Below are positions 1 to 10,625 of a stretch of 64,000 bases of DNA, piece after piece. Source of the stretch: Conchocele bisecta (lineage: Eukaryota; Mollusca; Bivalvia; Lucinida; Thyasiridae); NCBI GenBank assembly GCA_029237695.1, contig CM055275.1:9498899-9562898 (forward strand). The letters are read 5' to 3'. Both the position numbers and the translations under genes were made by a program. Position 1 is the stretch's first letter. The number at the start of each line of letters is the position of its first letter. Under the pieces are notes generated by a model. The model was not told where the DNA came from, made no database searches, and saw nothing but the letters and a program-made list of their open reading frames with translations.

Positions 1-1010
1 GATCATATTTTGTAACTAGTCAATACAAATATTTATTCAGGTGACACATTTAGTTGATATAAATAATTGAAAAGTGACCTGCCTCATTTGACATATGAAA
101 ATAGTACGATGATACAACCGCGCGTCTCTATCAGTAAACTGAAGATTACTAGGTGAATATTTCTGTGTAGCGGGCACTCGTAATTTTTAAAACTGTTGGA
201 ATAGTTACACAATTATACTTATTTAATATGTAATTCCTATAATGGACACTTTGTGCCAAACAGATGGGACCCCAACTTCAAATCATGATTTGCAACTTTG
301 CTGAAGGATGTCTGGCATCCAGTCATTAAGTGCAAAAGCACGAATCTTGTCTTATCAGCTCATTCACAAACATCACATCATACAAAACACTTGTCAAATG
401 GATTCCCAAGTTGGTGTACAGTACAACGTCTAGTGACATGGTGTGCAATGGGTGCGATTGCATCCCGTAACATTTGGTCAGGTGTGTATTTCTTTACTTT
501 AACGTACGTTTTCTTGGGGAAATAACTACCTGTATAATATATGTGAAAATTGTAGCATTAAACTCACTACAATGGAAGAAATTGAAGGTATGTTCTCGCA
601 GCCCATTCCAAACTCGATTCATAATTCACACCCCCTCTGCAAAAATCTGGCTACTCTACTGCAGTGCAAAGTAGCAGAAGTATATTTGACATACAGCCGT
701 TTGAATGTGTACTTGTGTGTAATATTTCTTGGACTTTTTCAAGGCAATGGTTTCTTTTTCGATGTAATGTATGACCTGTCGTGAATTTCACTCAGAAGTT
801 CATCTTGGTGCTTGTTGGAGTATTTGATATCCAGTATACCTTTTCCATGGCTTTCACATTCTGTAAAACCGTTTGGAGTTTTGACAATGAAATGGAGAAA
901 TGCCAAACATTTGCACGTGTTTGAATGTGGATTATTTGTGGCACTCATATCTTTGGCTTATAACGTCGTTCAAATTGTACTGCGTCAATTTTATCGAATT
1001 TAAGATTGAA
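1..1010. repeat. Dispersed repeat, no gene seen
   Basis: The first 270 bases resemble stretches near 8720-8940 and 24735-24975, and a short inverted piece near 28710-28790. All share the order 'caggtgac' ... 'gcctcatttg' ... 'tatgaaaatag' ... 'accgcg(c/a)gtc' ... 'gacacaattataca', so this is an interspersed family of at least 250 bp. The rest of the stretch contains only short overlapping ORFs with no recognisable protein. I see no TIR or target duplication that would define the family's ends. Confidence 0.5.
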
Positions 1011-1017
1011 TGTTTCA

Positions 1018-1374
1018 TAATTCCAGCACAAAAATATTTACACAATTCCCTAACATTTGATTGGTCCGTAGCAAGTCTCTGTTCAAAATTTATATCCCAA
1101 TAAACTCCAACGCCGAACTACTTTCCGTAACCGTGAGGCGCAGTTAAAATAATTCTTAAGAAAACGGAAAATAAACACATTTTCTTGATGAATTTAATTC
1201 AAATGCTGGAATTATAAGGAATGAATGGCCTTTTTGTGGAATTTATCGGGGATATAAACTTGGAAAAGTCGCGGGAATACTGGACGAGGCCTTTCGGCCT
1301 TCGTCCAGTATTCCCGCGACTTTTCCAAGTTCTTACCCCGATAAATTCCACAAAAAGGCCATTCATTCCTATAA
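1018..1374. mobile_element. Composite MITE: AATTCCAGCA element plus fold-back palindrome
   Basis: Bases 1018-1213 form a unit of about 196 bp with inverted ends AATTCCAGCA / TGCTGGAATT. A near-perfect palindrome of about 160 bp (1214-1374) with arm start GGAATGAATGGCCTTTTTG follows directly. The same pair, in the same relative arrangement, recurs at 8186-8545 (inverted), 26228-26583 and 26706-27045 (inverted). The fixed pairing at four places suggests that the two parts move as one unit. It carries no coding capacity. Confidence 0.7.
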
Positions 1375-1424
1375 TGACTTTCTTCAAAACGCCAGTTTTA
1401 GAAGTTTATGGTTTTAGGATTTTT

Positions 1425-1640
1425 ATATCATGCACTGCAGTGCCGGTGATAAGAATAAATAGAATACCAGGCTAGTGTATTTTGATATCAAGTTTATCAG
1501 GCTCGGCTCGGAAACGGTAGGAATACCTCGGCAAGCCTCGGAATTCCTACGCGTTTCCTAGCCTTGCCTGATAAACTTCATATGAAAATACACTAGCCTG
1601 GTATTCTCTATATCATGCACTGCAGTGCCGGTGATAAGTC
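1425..1640. mobile_element. Palindromic MITE (ACCAGGCTAGTG family) with duplicated flank
   Basis: Bases 1461-1608 are a palindrome with arms AGAATACCAGGCTAGTG...CACTAGCCTGGTATTCT and an AT-to-GC-rich core. It is bracketed by two direct copies of a segment of about 28 bp (atatcatgcactgcagtgcc and on; 1425-1455 and 1609-1640), much longer than a normal target duplication. Relatives lie at 6524-6669, 6922-7003 (partial) and 43047-43198. Confidence 0.65.
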
Positions 1641-2057
1641 GCGAGCGGTGGCGTTGCCAAGTCGGACTGTTGCACCGAAACAAACCGCCAGTGGACGGGT
1701 TACACTATATTTGCAATGTAATGTCCCTGGGTAAGTTTATAGATCGCGGCTCAGTCAGAGTGCGACTAAATGCCGTTTTTGTTTTTGTCAGGGGAAAGTA
1801 CTAAAATTGGGGAAAAAAAAGAAAACTAATGGCAAGACAGTGCGTCCACCGGGCCCGCGCAATATTTAAAATTGCGCCATTTCAATTAAAAGGGGTGCAG
1901 TATGTCGAATGTAATATCTTTATAATGGAAATATAAAGTTTAATGAAACATAACGCAGTAAATGCTTAACAGGTTGCCAATTAGTATCCCCTCGCCGATA
2001 GACAAGAGGGGGTATATCGTTAGTCCATGTAGGTGCGTACGTACGTACGCTAGTAAC

Positions 2058-2370
2058 ACCTTTCATGCTTCAATAACTCATGAACCGCTTCACCGATTTT
2101 TATAATATTTGGCCACAATGTGTGTCCAGGCATGATGCTTTGTTTTGCACACGACCCACGTCCGACCGCCAAAGGTCACGGTCACTGATACTTATGTTCA
2201 CCTTAATTGTTGCATGGCAAACATGTTAAAGCTGTTTTTTTTATTCAATAAATCATCAACATGCTTCATCGATTTTAATATTATTTGACCATAATGTGTT
2301 TCTAGGGATGGAGCATTGTTTAGCATACGACCCACGTCCGACCGCCCAAGGTCACTGAGTACGTTTTTTC
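2058..2370. repeat. Two diverged direct repeats of about 150 bp
   Basis: Both copies contain an 'aataa(c/a)tcat' start, 'accataatgtg'/'ccacaatgtg' and 'cgacccacgtccgaccgcc'. They are diverged, so the duplication is old. They lie inside the 2.3-kb TA-flanked element. Confidence 0.55.
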
Positions 2371-2872
2371 TTTTGTATTATTAAGGCTGCCATCGAGGGG
2401 TTTAACTTCGTTTAATGATGCCAGTTATTGCATTATTGTATAGTTTGACGATTTAATAATTTTCTGGTTTTGACGAAGAATCGGTTACCATGGATGTGAC
2501 TAAAAATCTAAAGAACGTGAATGTAAGAAATAAACGGTACTCGATTCTTCATGACAGTTATAGGTTATCGTAAATAACTTTTAGAGCACTCATAGAACAC
2601 ATATGTCACTTCTATGGTGTGCTACATATCATCGAAATCCGTCCGTTTGCTTGGAAATGTTTCAAGAAAATCTACTGTAAAAATGACGTCACAGAATACG
2701 TCACGTCGGAAAATCATGTTCGGAAACCACGTGATCCCATACCCTGATATCTATAACATGTAGTTCCCTTCAATAATAATAACATACGCTCAAATCGTTC
2801 TTTTATAACATGGTCATTCATGTTATAATTGTTCGTGTTATCATTGTATACATGTTTCTCATTCTATAATTT

Positions 2873-2985
2873 AGTGGATAACCATGCTTTGTTTTTCGAT
2901 TTGGAGCGGCGCGTAAAACTGATTCACAGACCATAAAACCTCCCACATACCGCTCCAAATCGAAAAACAAAGCATGGTTATCCCC
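2873..2985. repeat. Hairpin-forming inverted repeat
   Basis: Arms of about 40 bp (tggataaccatgctttgttt ... and its complement) surround a spacer of about 30 bases. It is a fold-back sequence without coding capacity, nested in the 1985-4320 element. Confidence 0.7.
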
Positions 2986-3389
2986 ATTATAATGCAGCTA
3001 GTGTGCTCCCCGCTTTCTGCAACGTCGTAGTATATCACGAACAGTGATATTTTTCATTACGTCAGCAGGTTGTTGTCGTCATCGATAGATAACCGCCTCA
3101 CACCAAGTTAATTTAATGAAATGTAACTCCGCCGAAGAATATTCCCATTTCAAATAGAGATTAACGGGACTTTTGCTAAGACATCTATACATTTATTTAA
3201 CTGTAATGTTTATTTTAACAATTTTATTGTTTTTATATGTGTAGTTGCAACAGTTTTTTGCTTTTATTCATTTAAAGAAATTCCAACATTTCTGCATTGG
3301 GTTCGTGTGATTTTTACAAAGGAAATGTCAACAACTTGTGTCAACAGGCCTAGGATTTCCCTGGATTTACGCATAACGCATACAGTTTA

Positions 3390-3674
3390 TTATGTATTGT
3401 CATGTATGTGCACATTGGAATGCCTAAAGTTATAGGCTGGTACTGGCATATTGAGTTTGCATTTGAGCAATTTATTCAATTCTTCTGTATTTTGGGCGGG
3501 TGGGGTAATATTTTTGGGAATTTGTTGAAGGGCCACCACACTGAAGTCACGTTTGTCACTCGTTTTTAGATTTTCTTTTCCGTTTTGGGTTGTACAGGTC
3601 AATATGGCAGAATTGATAACCGAAAATGTACCGAAATTAATTTGGAAATAGTTGCAAGCCCCGCCGCTGGCCAT
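3390..3674 (-). CDS. Hypothetical protein or exon, 94 aa
   Basis: This ORF reads MASGGACNYFQINF... to ...FRHSNVHIHDNT. The ATG sits in a good eukaryotic start context (A at -3, G at +4), and the composition (mixed polar, few rare residues) is more protein-like than its neighbours. No domain is recognised, and there is no signal peptide or membrane segment. It could be the first exon of a gene, a captured exon inside the surrounding 2.3-kb element, or chance. Confidence 0.25.
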   Translation of the reverse strand: MASGGACNYFQINFGTFSVINSAILTCTTQNGKENLKTSDKRDFSVVALQQIPKNITPPAQNTEELNKLLKCKLNMPVPAYNFRHSNVHIHDNT

Positions 3675-4034
3675 TGTTTACAAAAGCGCGTAGTGTTACA
3701 TAAATATGTCAAGTTGTAAAACACAGACTGGTAAAACGGAGATTTTATATGCTGTGATTTTTCATATTTTATAGGCTCTGCTTTCAATTGACCAATCAGA
3801 TGCGTGATTTCTATTTTCGGTGCATTATAATTTATAATTCTATACATGTTGTTCATTTATATTGTTCATCATATCAATATTTTTACCCTGATTATCTGAT
3901 TGCTTACCACATCTCACATACTATTTTACAATTATTTTTATTCTTCATCTACATTGCTTGACAATAAATGATACTCTTTTGTGTTGATGGGCCGTAAAGC
4001 ACCATTCCATTTCATTCCATTCGACCACATCGTT

Positions 4035-4095
4035 TTTGACGTCCATATTGTGGCAGTACTAGTAACCCGGATGTTTACTGCTACAATATGGACGT
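4035..4095. repeat. Short inverted repeat
   Basis: The segment 'gacgtccatattgt' ... 'gtaacccgg' is followed by its inverted counterpart 'acaatatggacgtc', giving a small hairpin. From 4400 to 5100 there is a further hairpin at about 4672-4712 (ctagtaaccggcgcaa / ttgcgccggttactag). I see no convincing gene in this stretch. Confidence 0.5.
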
Positions 4096-5089
4096 CACAT
4101 AGGACTGCCAATACAGTTTCACACTATTTTGATAAAGACCATGTGGCTGAAAAATTGTATAAAAAGATTGACTTTAAAACAATGTATATATATATAACTT
4201 TTCATCTAAAATCACGTGTCCAGGATTTGGCCAATCACGTGCATGGAAATTTCTCAATTTATACGTACGTACATATATGGACTAACGCTATATCGCCTCT
4301 TGCTTGTGGTGAGGGGATACTAACTACTACAGGTACAAGGATGGTGTTATCGTAAGCCTAAATCGCACGATATCACGGATCAAACTGAAATGGCCAGTGA
4401 CAGCACATGTCAATGTCATTTATCCCTTATTTGGAGATTTATCCCTCATTTGCAGAAAATATCAACGTTTTTCTGGAAATAATGTTTATGAAAAATCTCA
4501 CATCTTCTCGTGTTTGCATGGCTTTCTCAAATATATGGCGAAACGGATCAATACTTATTGGTGCTGTACTTCGTGCCGGCGTAAACTGTTTCACATCGAA
4601 CTAGGTGCCGGTTTTCCGACGAATTCCCATCCAACTACATGCAGACTATGCTGCAGAAACACATTGTCGTCTAGTAACCGGCGCAAGATATTGCGCCGGT
4701 TACTAGACGAACAATGTGCTACGCAGAGCTGAGTGGCATCTCATCAGAAAACCGGTGCATTTCTCGACGTGAAACGTTTTACACCGACGCGGAGGCAGCA
4801 TCAGTGAACGATGACAGGCGCGAGTGACGTAGTTCCCACCTTGTGTCACGTGCACCGGAAGCACTATAATCGATTGAAGGTCTGCACGTTTGGCTGGCGA
4901 GAAGCGTGCGTGTTAGTAATGTCCAACCCAACATTGGACATACGAAGGCGAGGAGAAACCCCAACAGTAGTCGTCCGGGACCCCGGATCACGCGCATGCG
5001 CAAAACGATAAATCTTCTGAGTTTCATCTTCTGAAAGAAATAAAAGCCAAAATCAACAAATATGGCGTGACACATCTCTTCATAGAAAC

Positions 5090-5690
5090 ACAATTGCTAC
5101 CCCACTCCATACCTCTCGCGAGGGTAGCAATTTAACCCCATATATTTAATGTAACACATGGAAGAGTGATTTTTGCAGTCGGTTATCCAGCGTATTTGAT
5201 ATGTTAGTGATATAAAACTGTCCAAGCTGTATCAATACATTAATAATAAAGAACATACACTTGCATAAATTGGTTATTTTACCGTGCCAAGGTGTTTATC
5301 TGATATTTTCATGTATATCTTGTAAATTTGAAAGCTTCACTTCCTTATGTTGAATGTTGAAAAACAACTGGAGAAAAATGGCTTCCATGGGAAAATGATT
5401 TCCCTGTTCTATTATTTTTGGCAATTTACTAGTTCTACATCAAAGATTATTTGTGTAAATGTATAAAATATACAGCTTACTAAATGTTGACCTACATGCA
5501 ACAGGTTTGGGTATGCACCTCGGTTGCTCACATTTTTGGAATGGTTAAAATTGTAGCCGTAGATAACATATCGGAGGCGAATTATTGTAGCTAATCTCTT
5601 CCTTGTTCTTTACTTGCGGGTTACCTTTGCGTAGAGCCATTCACAGGCATTCGGCGTGCTTCGGTTTTCATCGGTATAACTATATATATA
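5090..5690. other. No gene seen
   Basis: This is AT-rich sequence without a supported ORF. A short hairpin built on 'attgctaccc' / 'gggtagcaat' lies at about 5094-5130; the 'attgctaccc' motif recurs near 28796. Confidence 0.4.
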
Positions 5691-6140
5691 AACAAGGCTT
5701 CTAACTTTGGTCGGACACGACCTCGTATCATAACAAATGAAATAATGTGTGTAAGGCTCTAACGTCAATATTGTAGCGACAAGTTCATATGATCATTTGA
5801 TCCTGCAGAAAAATATAGAATTCATCGAAAATCACAAATTTAAACATTTTATTTTGTTATGATACGAGGTCGTGTCCGACCAATGTTAGAAGCCTTGTTC
5901 ATATATTTAAAGTCATACCGTTGAACGCGAAACACGCCGAATGCCGGTGCATGAATGTACACCGTATTATTGAGAAAAATATAGAATTCATCGAAAATCA
6001 CAAATTTAAACATTTTATTTTGTTATGATACGAGGTCGTGTCCGACCAATGTTAGAAGCCTTGTTCATATATTTAAAGTCATACCGTTGAACGCGAAACA
6101 CGCCGAATGCCGGTGCATGAATGTACACCGTATTATTGAA
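5690..6140. repeat. Fold-back plus tandem duplication of about 166 bp
   Basis: The segment 5804-5969 is repeated almost exactly at 5970-6138 (both begin 'gaaaaatatagaattcatcg' and end 'caccgtattattga'). Each unit carries 'atgatacgaggtcgtgtccg'. The same motif appears inverted near 5710, so the whole block is a fold-back element in which one arm has been duplicated in tandem. Confidence 0.7.
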
Positions 6141-6199
6141 CATGCCGCCTCCACTAAACGCTAAATGCACGTAGTATTGCTAGCAGGGCTACCAGGATA

Positions 6200-6480
6200 A
6201 GGAATTAGTATAGAGAATATCGGGCTAGTGTCCGGCAAGAATATCCGGCAAGGCTCAAGAATTTCTTTATTTCTCATCAGAAGTATATGTTGTGACCACT
6301 CATTTGAACCGTCTCGCCGAGACGGTTCAAATGAGTGGTCACAACATATACTTTGGTTCAGAAATAAGGAAAATAGATAGAGAATAGTAGGTTAGTGTCG
6401 TGAATGGGAAAATATATCTGGCAAGGCTCAGGAAACGGGATGGGCGAGGCTATGCCGAGCACATCCCGTTTTCGTGTTTC
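6200..6480. mobile_element. Nested palindromic MITEs (TAGGTTAGTG and TTTGAACCGTCTCG types)
   Basis: The palindrome 'accactcatttgaaccgtct' / 'agacggttcaaatgagtggt' (about 6292-6348) is flanked by 'agaatagtaggttagtg' and 'gaaaatatctggcaaggctc' arms. The same combination recurs at 9290-9640, 23305-23545 and, without the core palindrome, 44083-44385. Confidence 0.6.
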
Positions 6481-6523
6481 ACGGCACATACGCACTGTGT
6501 TGACGGGATAAAAGGAATTAGTA

Positions 6524-7010
6524 TAGAGAATATCGGGCTAGTGTCTTTTGATATTAAGTTTAGCAGGCAAGGCTATGCAACGCGTAGGAATTCCGAGGCT
6601 TGTCGAGGAATTCCTACCGTTTCCGAACCTGATAAACTTGATATCAAAATACACTAGCCTGGTATTCTATTTATCAGGTGACGTTTTATGCTCGAAAATG
6701 ACATTATATGACGTCGTATTCTATGGACAGAACGCGGACTTGTTTACGTTGCGTCATTACATTGACGTCATTCGGTAACGTCACGTGACGTCATCCGACC
6801 AATGGAACGTCAGTTTTCACTTCTTTGTAACCCGGATGTTTATATCAGGGCAATGCCTGATACAACAATATGTTATCAGTCAGTACGTATTCGGTCAATG
6901 CAGGGCAGGTTACCTGATAAATAGAGAATACCAGGCTAGTGTCTTTTGATATCAAGTTTATCAGGCAAGGCTAGGAAACGCGTAGGAATTCCGAGGCTTG
7001 CCAAGCCTGA
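6524..7010. mobile_element. Palindromic MITEs of the ACCAGGCTAGTG family with shared insert
   Basis: One complete palindrome (6524-6669) and a truncated second copy (6922-7003) flank about 250 bp containing 'gacgtcgtattctatggac' and 'aacccggatgttt'. The same interior occurs inverted at about 42790-43045 next to another ACCAGGCTAGTG copy, so palindrome plus interior probably form one larger element. Confidence 0.6.
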
Positions 7011-7189
7011 TACAACAATATGTTATCAGTCTGTACGTATTCGGTCAATACAGGGCAGGTTACCTGATACAATTGAGTATTGTCACTCCATTAGTTCTGA
7101 AGTAATTAGGTATTTCAAAATTTTAATTGGGTAAAATAAAATCACACTACTGTTTACACATCAACAGACCGCAATTATTGAATATTTTG

Positions 7190-7470
7190 CTTCGAAATGA
7201 AAACATGTCTTGGCATTTCAATTCTAACGAAATACCATGATGTTTTTTCATGGAAAAATAAGAAAATATGCTATATTTGTGATCTGTTTATTGTTTTCTG
7301 TAGCATGATAAAGGTGCCACAAATTTTTCACTGCTTTTTGATTCTCAATACTTCTGATTTCAATTGGGTTATTGGCAATTTTAATTGGGTATTTAAGCAA
7401 ATAGGCACCTTATCTGGAGCTCTGCATACTTTAGTTGGAATTATAGTTGTATAGTCTCTACATATTTTCA
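7190..7470. repeat. Dispersed repeat shared with 63150-63360
   Basis: This stretch, including 'gcaattttaattgggtattt' and 'ttatctggagctctg', reappears inverted in the scrambled Polinton region near 63150-63360. It has no coding capacity that I can recognise. Confidence 0.5.
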
Positions 7471-7630
7471 CACAGAAACTGACGTCATTACACCGACTCA
7501 AGTCAAGATGTTTTTTCGCCGAATGCCTGTTTTTGGACCAGTTTTTCAAGGATTATATTCAATATAGTGTTGCCTTAGTCCATTATGTAGGAGCAGCTAA
7601 TGCCCACCTGTGGAAACCAACAAGTTGGAC

Positions 7631-7921
7631 CAGTAGCCGATTTCAACAACATTGCAAAGTATACATTTCTAGCAAAGTATATTTTGAGGGAGTAATCATT
7701 TATTTTTCCTGAAATGCATTATTTCATATAGAACTAACGACGGCATATATTTGGTGGTTAAAAGTATGCAGAATTATTATACTGAATTTATTACATTATC
7801 ACAGCCAAAATGGCTGTGATAATGTAATAAATTCAGTATAATAAAAATTAATAAATTTATCCTAAAATTGAAAATTTCTCCCTCAAAGTATACTTTGCAA
7901 TGTTGGTGAAATCGGCTACTG
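7631..7921. mobile_element. Palindromic MITE, CAGTAGCCGATTTCA family, copy 1
   Basis: It is about 290 bp long with ends CAGTAGCCGATTTCA / GGTGAAATCGGCTACTG. Next comes 'ttgcaaagtata', then a long AT-rich arm meeting at a central hairpin (cacagccaaaatggctgtg). Other copies are at 22228-22536, 36670-36959, 40510-40660 (partial) and 44561-44852. The ends are conserved but I see no clear target duplication. Confidence 0.75.
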
Positions 7922-8069
7922 AAGCCTGACATTTGAGCTTCACAGTCAATAGTATGATAATTTCACAACAGAAAAAAACGACCGGTTCTTTGTATCAGTT
8001 ACATCATCTGGGAGATTTTCTGGCAAAATGAAGGCCTCGTCCAGTATTCCCGCGACTTTTCTAGACTAG

Positions 8070-8130
8070 TAGTAAGGACAGCGTGGACAGCGTGGATGTG
8101 TGGACAGCGTGGACAGCGTGGATGTGTGGC
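8070..8130. repeat. Short tandem repeat
   Basis: The unit 'gtggacagc' with 'gtggatgt' variants is repeated several times. It lies next to a broken piece (8036-8065) of the GGAATGAATGGCC palindrome. Confidence 0.7.
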
Positions 8131-8185
8131 ATTTGTCCATAAGTATGACAGATTTAAATATTAAAGTAATCCATCAAGGGATATT

Positions 8186-8545
8186 ATAGGAATGAATGGC
8201 CTTTTTGTGTAATTTATCGGGGTATAAACTTGGAAAAGTCGCGGGAATACTGGACGAAGGCCGGAAGGCCTCGTCCAGTATTCCCGCGACTTTTCCAAGT
8301 TTATATCACCGATAAATTCCACAAAAAGGCCATTCATTCCTTATAATTCCAGCATTTGAAATAAAGTCATCACGAAAATATGTTTATTTTCCGTTTTCTT
8401 AAGAATTATTTTAACTGCGCCTCACGGTTATGGAAAGTAGTTCGGCTTGGGAGTTTACTGGGATATAAATTTTGGACAGAGACTTGCTACGGGCCAATCA
8501 AATGTTAGGGAATTGTGTAAATATTTTTGTGCTGGAATTATTCAC
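8186..8545. mobile_element. Composite MITE, inverted copy of 1018-1374
   Basis: The palindrome (8186-8344) is followed by the AATTCCAGCA-ended unit (8345-8545) in inverted order relative to 1018-1374. The two copies could therefore be read either as independent insertions or as ends of a 7.5-kb composite; the unrelated repeats between them favour the first. Confidence 0.65.
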
Positions 8546-8689
8546 CATTACCCTACGTATTGATCGGCATTATTATACATTTTATATCAGACGTCAATTT
8601 CCACGCTGATAGGGCGATAACCGTGTTTTATTATAATACTAACTGACATTGCTATTTATTCTGTGTATTTATTTTTGATGTGCAAGTAT

Positions 8690-9290
8690 TATACTTTATA
8701 ATCTGTCGAAAATATATTTTTTCAGGTGACGCACTTAATTAGTAAAAATAATTAAAATATATGATGCCTCATTTGCGTATGAAAATAGCCTGATACATGT
8801 ACCACCGCGCGTCACTATTAGTAAATTACATATTACTAAATGATTATATCTGTATAGCGGGCATCGTAATTTTTAGAACTGATGGAATAGTGACACAATT
8901 GTACACTTATTTAATTCTCATAAAGAACATTTTGAAAGGTACATGCCCACTCAGAAGGCACACGCTGTTCTTCGCTTCAGAGACATCATCTGGGACATTT
9001 TCTGATAAAACAACATTCATTCACCATTACCCCACGTATGTATTGGCATTATTATACATTTTCTATCAGACGTACAGTTCCACACTGATATCAGGGGCGA
9101 TAACCGTGTTTCCTTAAAATGTTAACAGACATTGCTATTTATCCTCTGTATTTATTTTGGATGAACAATGATCATACTTCATAATCTGTCGAAAATGTTA
9201 TTGTTTCAGCTGACGCAGTATAAAATAATTACAAAATATTATGCTTCACTTGTACACTTATTTAATTCCTGTAAAACACATTTTATCCCG
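8690..9290. repeat. Dispersed repeat copies, no gene seen
   Basis: The stretch 8720-8940 matches the family at 30-270 and 24735-24975. Two diverged versions of 'caccattaccc(t/c)acgta(t/c)' ... 'ggcattattatacattt' (about 8541-8620 and 9020-9090) show a local duplication. No supported gene. Confidence 0.5.
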
Positions 9291-9650
9291 TCAACAAAGT
9301 GCGTATGTGCCGTGAAACACGGTGCCGTGAAACATTTTTGATATCCAGTCAATACAATTTTTTGCATTTTACAGCCATTTGAAGGTGTTGACGGGATAAA
9401 TAAAATAGTAGGTTAGTGCCGTGAATGGGAAAAAATATCTGGCAGAGCCTTGCCCATCCCGTTTCCTGAGCCTTGCCAGATATTTTTTCCCATTCACGGC
9501 ACTAACCTACTATTCTCTATCTATTTTCCTTATTTCTCAACCAAAGTATATGTTGTGACCACTCATTTGAACCGTCTCGGCGAGACGGTTCAAATGAGTG
9601 GTCACAACATATACTTCTGATGAGAAATAAAGAAATTATTGAGCCTTGCC
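9290..9650. mobile_element. Nested palindromic MITEs, second copy
   Basis: An arm with 'gtgcgtatgtgccgtgaaac' and 'aggtgttgacgggataaat' leads into the palindrome 'aatagtaggttagtgccgtg' / 'cacggcactaacctactatt' (9409-9525). The 'tttgaaccgtctcg' palindrome follows (9556-9617). The order is the same as in the 6200-6480 copy. Confidence 0.6.
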
Positions 9651-10327
9651 GGATATTTTTTCACATTTTGTGCCTATTGAGTGGGCATGCACCTTTGCGC
9701 GTCCGCGTACGGGTAGGTTTTGAGAGTGGTTCTGTGAAAAAACAAACAACTCTGTATGCTATTTGACACTATTTACTGGTGAAGCAATATGAAAACTGAT
9801 TGGGGATTTGAGCACGTTTTATATCCGTTCATGAATTTACACTTAATAAGTTTAATTAGTGTATTTTTTGCTGGCGGAAATTTAAATTATGATAAAAGCT
9901 TCATCACGTCTTTGCAGACTGCAAAGGGTTGAGGAAGTCTTTAACATAAATTTACATTGGTTTTTTTTCAAGATCTTGTTTGTTGTTACCGGGTATATAA
10001 GTAAGTTTTGGCCATCTGGGTGGACGCTTAACAGAGAGAAAATAATGGCATAGCCTAATTTTGAGACACGTTGCGGGCTACTATATATCACAAAACATGA
10101 CAGTCAAAACTCGGTCTTGTGTGAAAACAGCCATTTAATTTTTTACCGATTTGAAAAAAGTTATCCGAAATGACGCCGAAACGTGACGAAATGTTAAAAG
10201 CAAATGCGGAATATAATTCTGCATTTGCTATGAAAATATCAACTTCCGACGTTATTTACGGAAAATATTGTATTTTTGTGATATTTTTCGTGACATCGTG
10301 TTTGCTAAACAATCAAATGGCTCGTCT
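9650..10327. other. Left flank of the PolB element, no gene seen
   Basis: No supported gene. Bases 10165-10290 hold a small fold-back (gcaaatgcggaatataattc tgcatttgc) with 'cgacgttatttacggaaaat'. An inverted relative is on the other side of the PolB element at about 19050-19150 and another at 42480-42600. The element thus sits beside or within a pre-existing MITE. The flank ends ...CGTCT directly before the TIR. Confidence 0.5.
10323..10327. other. Left copy of 5-bp target duplication (CGTCT)
   Basis: CGTCT precedes the TIR start here and follows the right TIR end at 18894-18898. A 5-bp duplication is typical of retroviral-type integrases; classical Polintons make 6 bp. Confidence 0.7.
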
Positions 10328-10625
10328 AGTAGTATATAGGGAGTCACTTCGTTACCGCGGGTGTTCATGAAGGGATTAGACCTCATGCAACCTCCCAAAG
10401 GGGGAAAAAACAGGCGAATTTCGCCTTAATTTACAGAGAAGAAACATCCCCCCATTAGAAAATGAACTTCATACCGTTGTACGAAAATTATTTGAAAAAT
10501 TTAATTTAATTTCAGAGAAAATTAGTAAAATCCGTGGCAAATCTGTAACGGTTTCGACTACCTTGTTTTCAGCTACCACGTTTTCGGCAACCGGTATATT
10601 TTAAAAAAGTTGGGGGGGTTCTGGC

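Larger units (their letters stand above)
1985..4320. mobile_element. Non-autonomous DNA transposon, about 2.3 kb, TA-flanked TIRs
   Basis: The sequence beginning GTATCCCCTC at 1985 recurs inverted, ending at 4320. Similarity continues for about 60 bp through 'gttagtccat' and a run of CGTA repeats. Both ends are preceded or followed by TA, as expected for TA-targeting cut-and-paste elements. Inside are two direct copies of a segment of about 150 bp (2058-2210 and 2215-2370, sharing 'gacccacgtccgaccgcc'), a hairpin at 2873-2985 and the ORF at 3390-3674. No transposase is recognisable. Family assignment beyond TA-targeting is not supported. Confidence 0.55.

Noticed and set aside
4397..5093. Overlapping ORFs of 100-111 codons on both strands
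   Set aside because: No recognisable domain, poor composition, and they run through a hairpin.
1018..8545. A single 7.5-kb transposon with composite-MITE ends
   Set aside because: The interior is made of unrelated repeats found separately elsewhere, and no matching target duplication is visible; two independent insertions are simpler.
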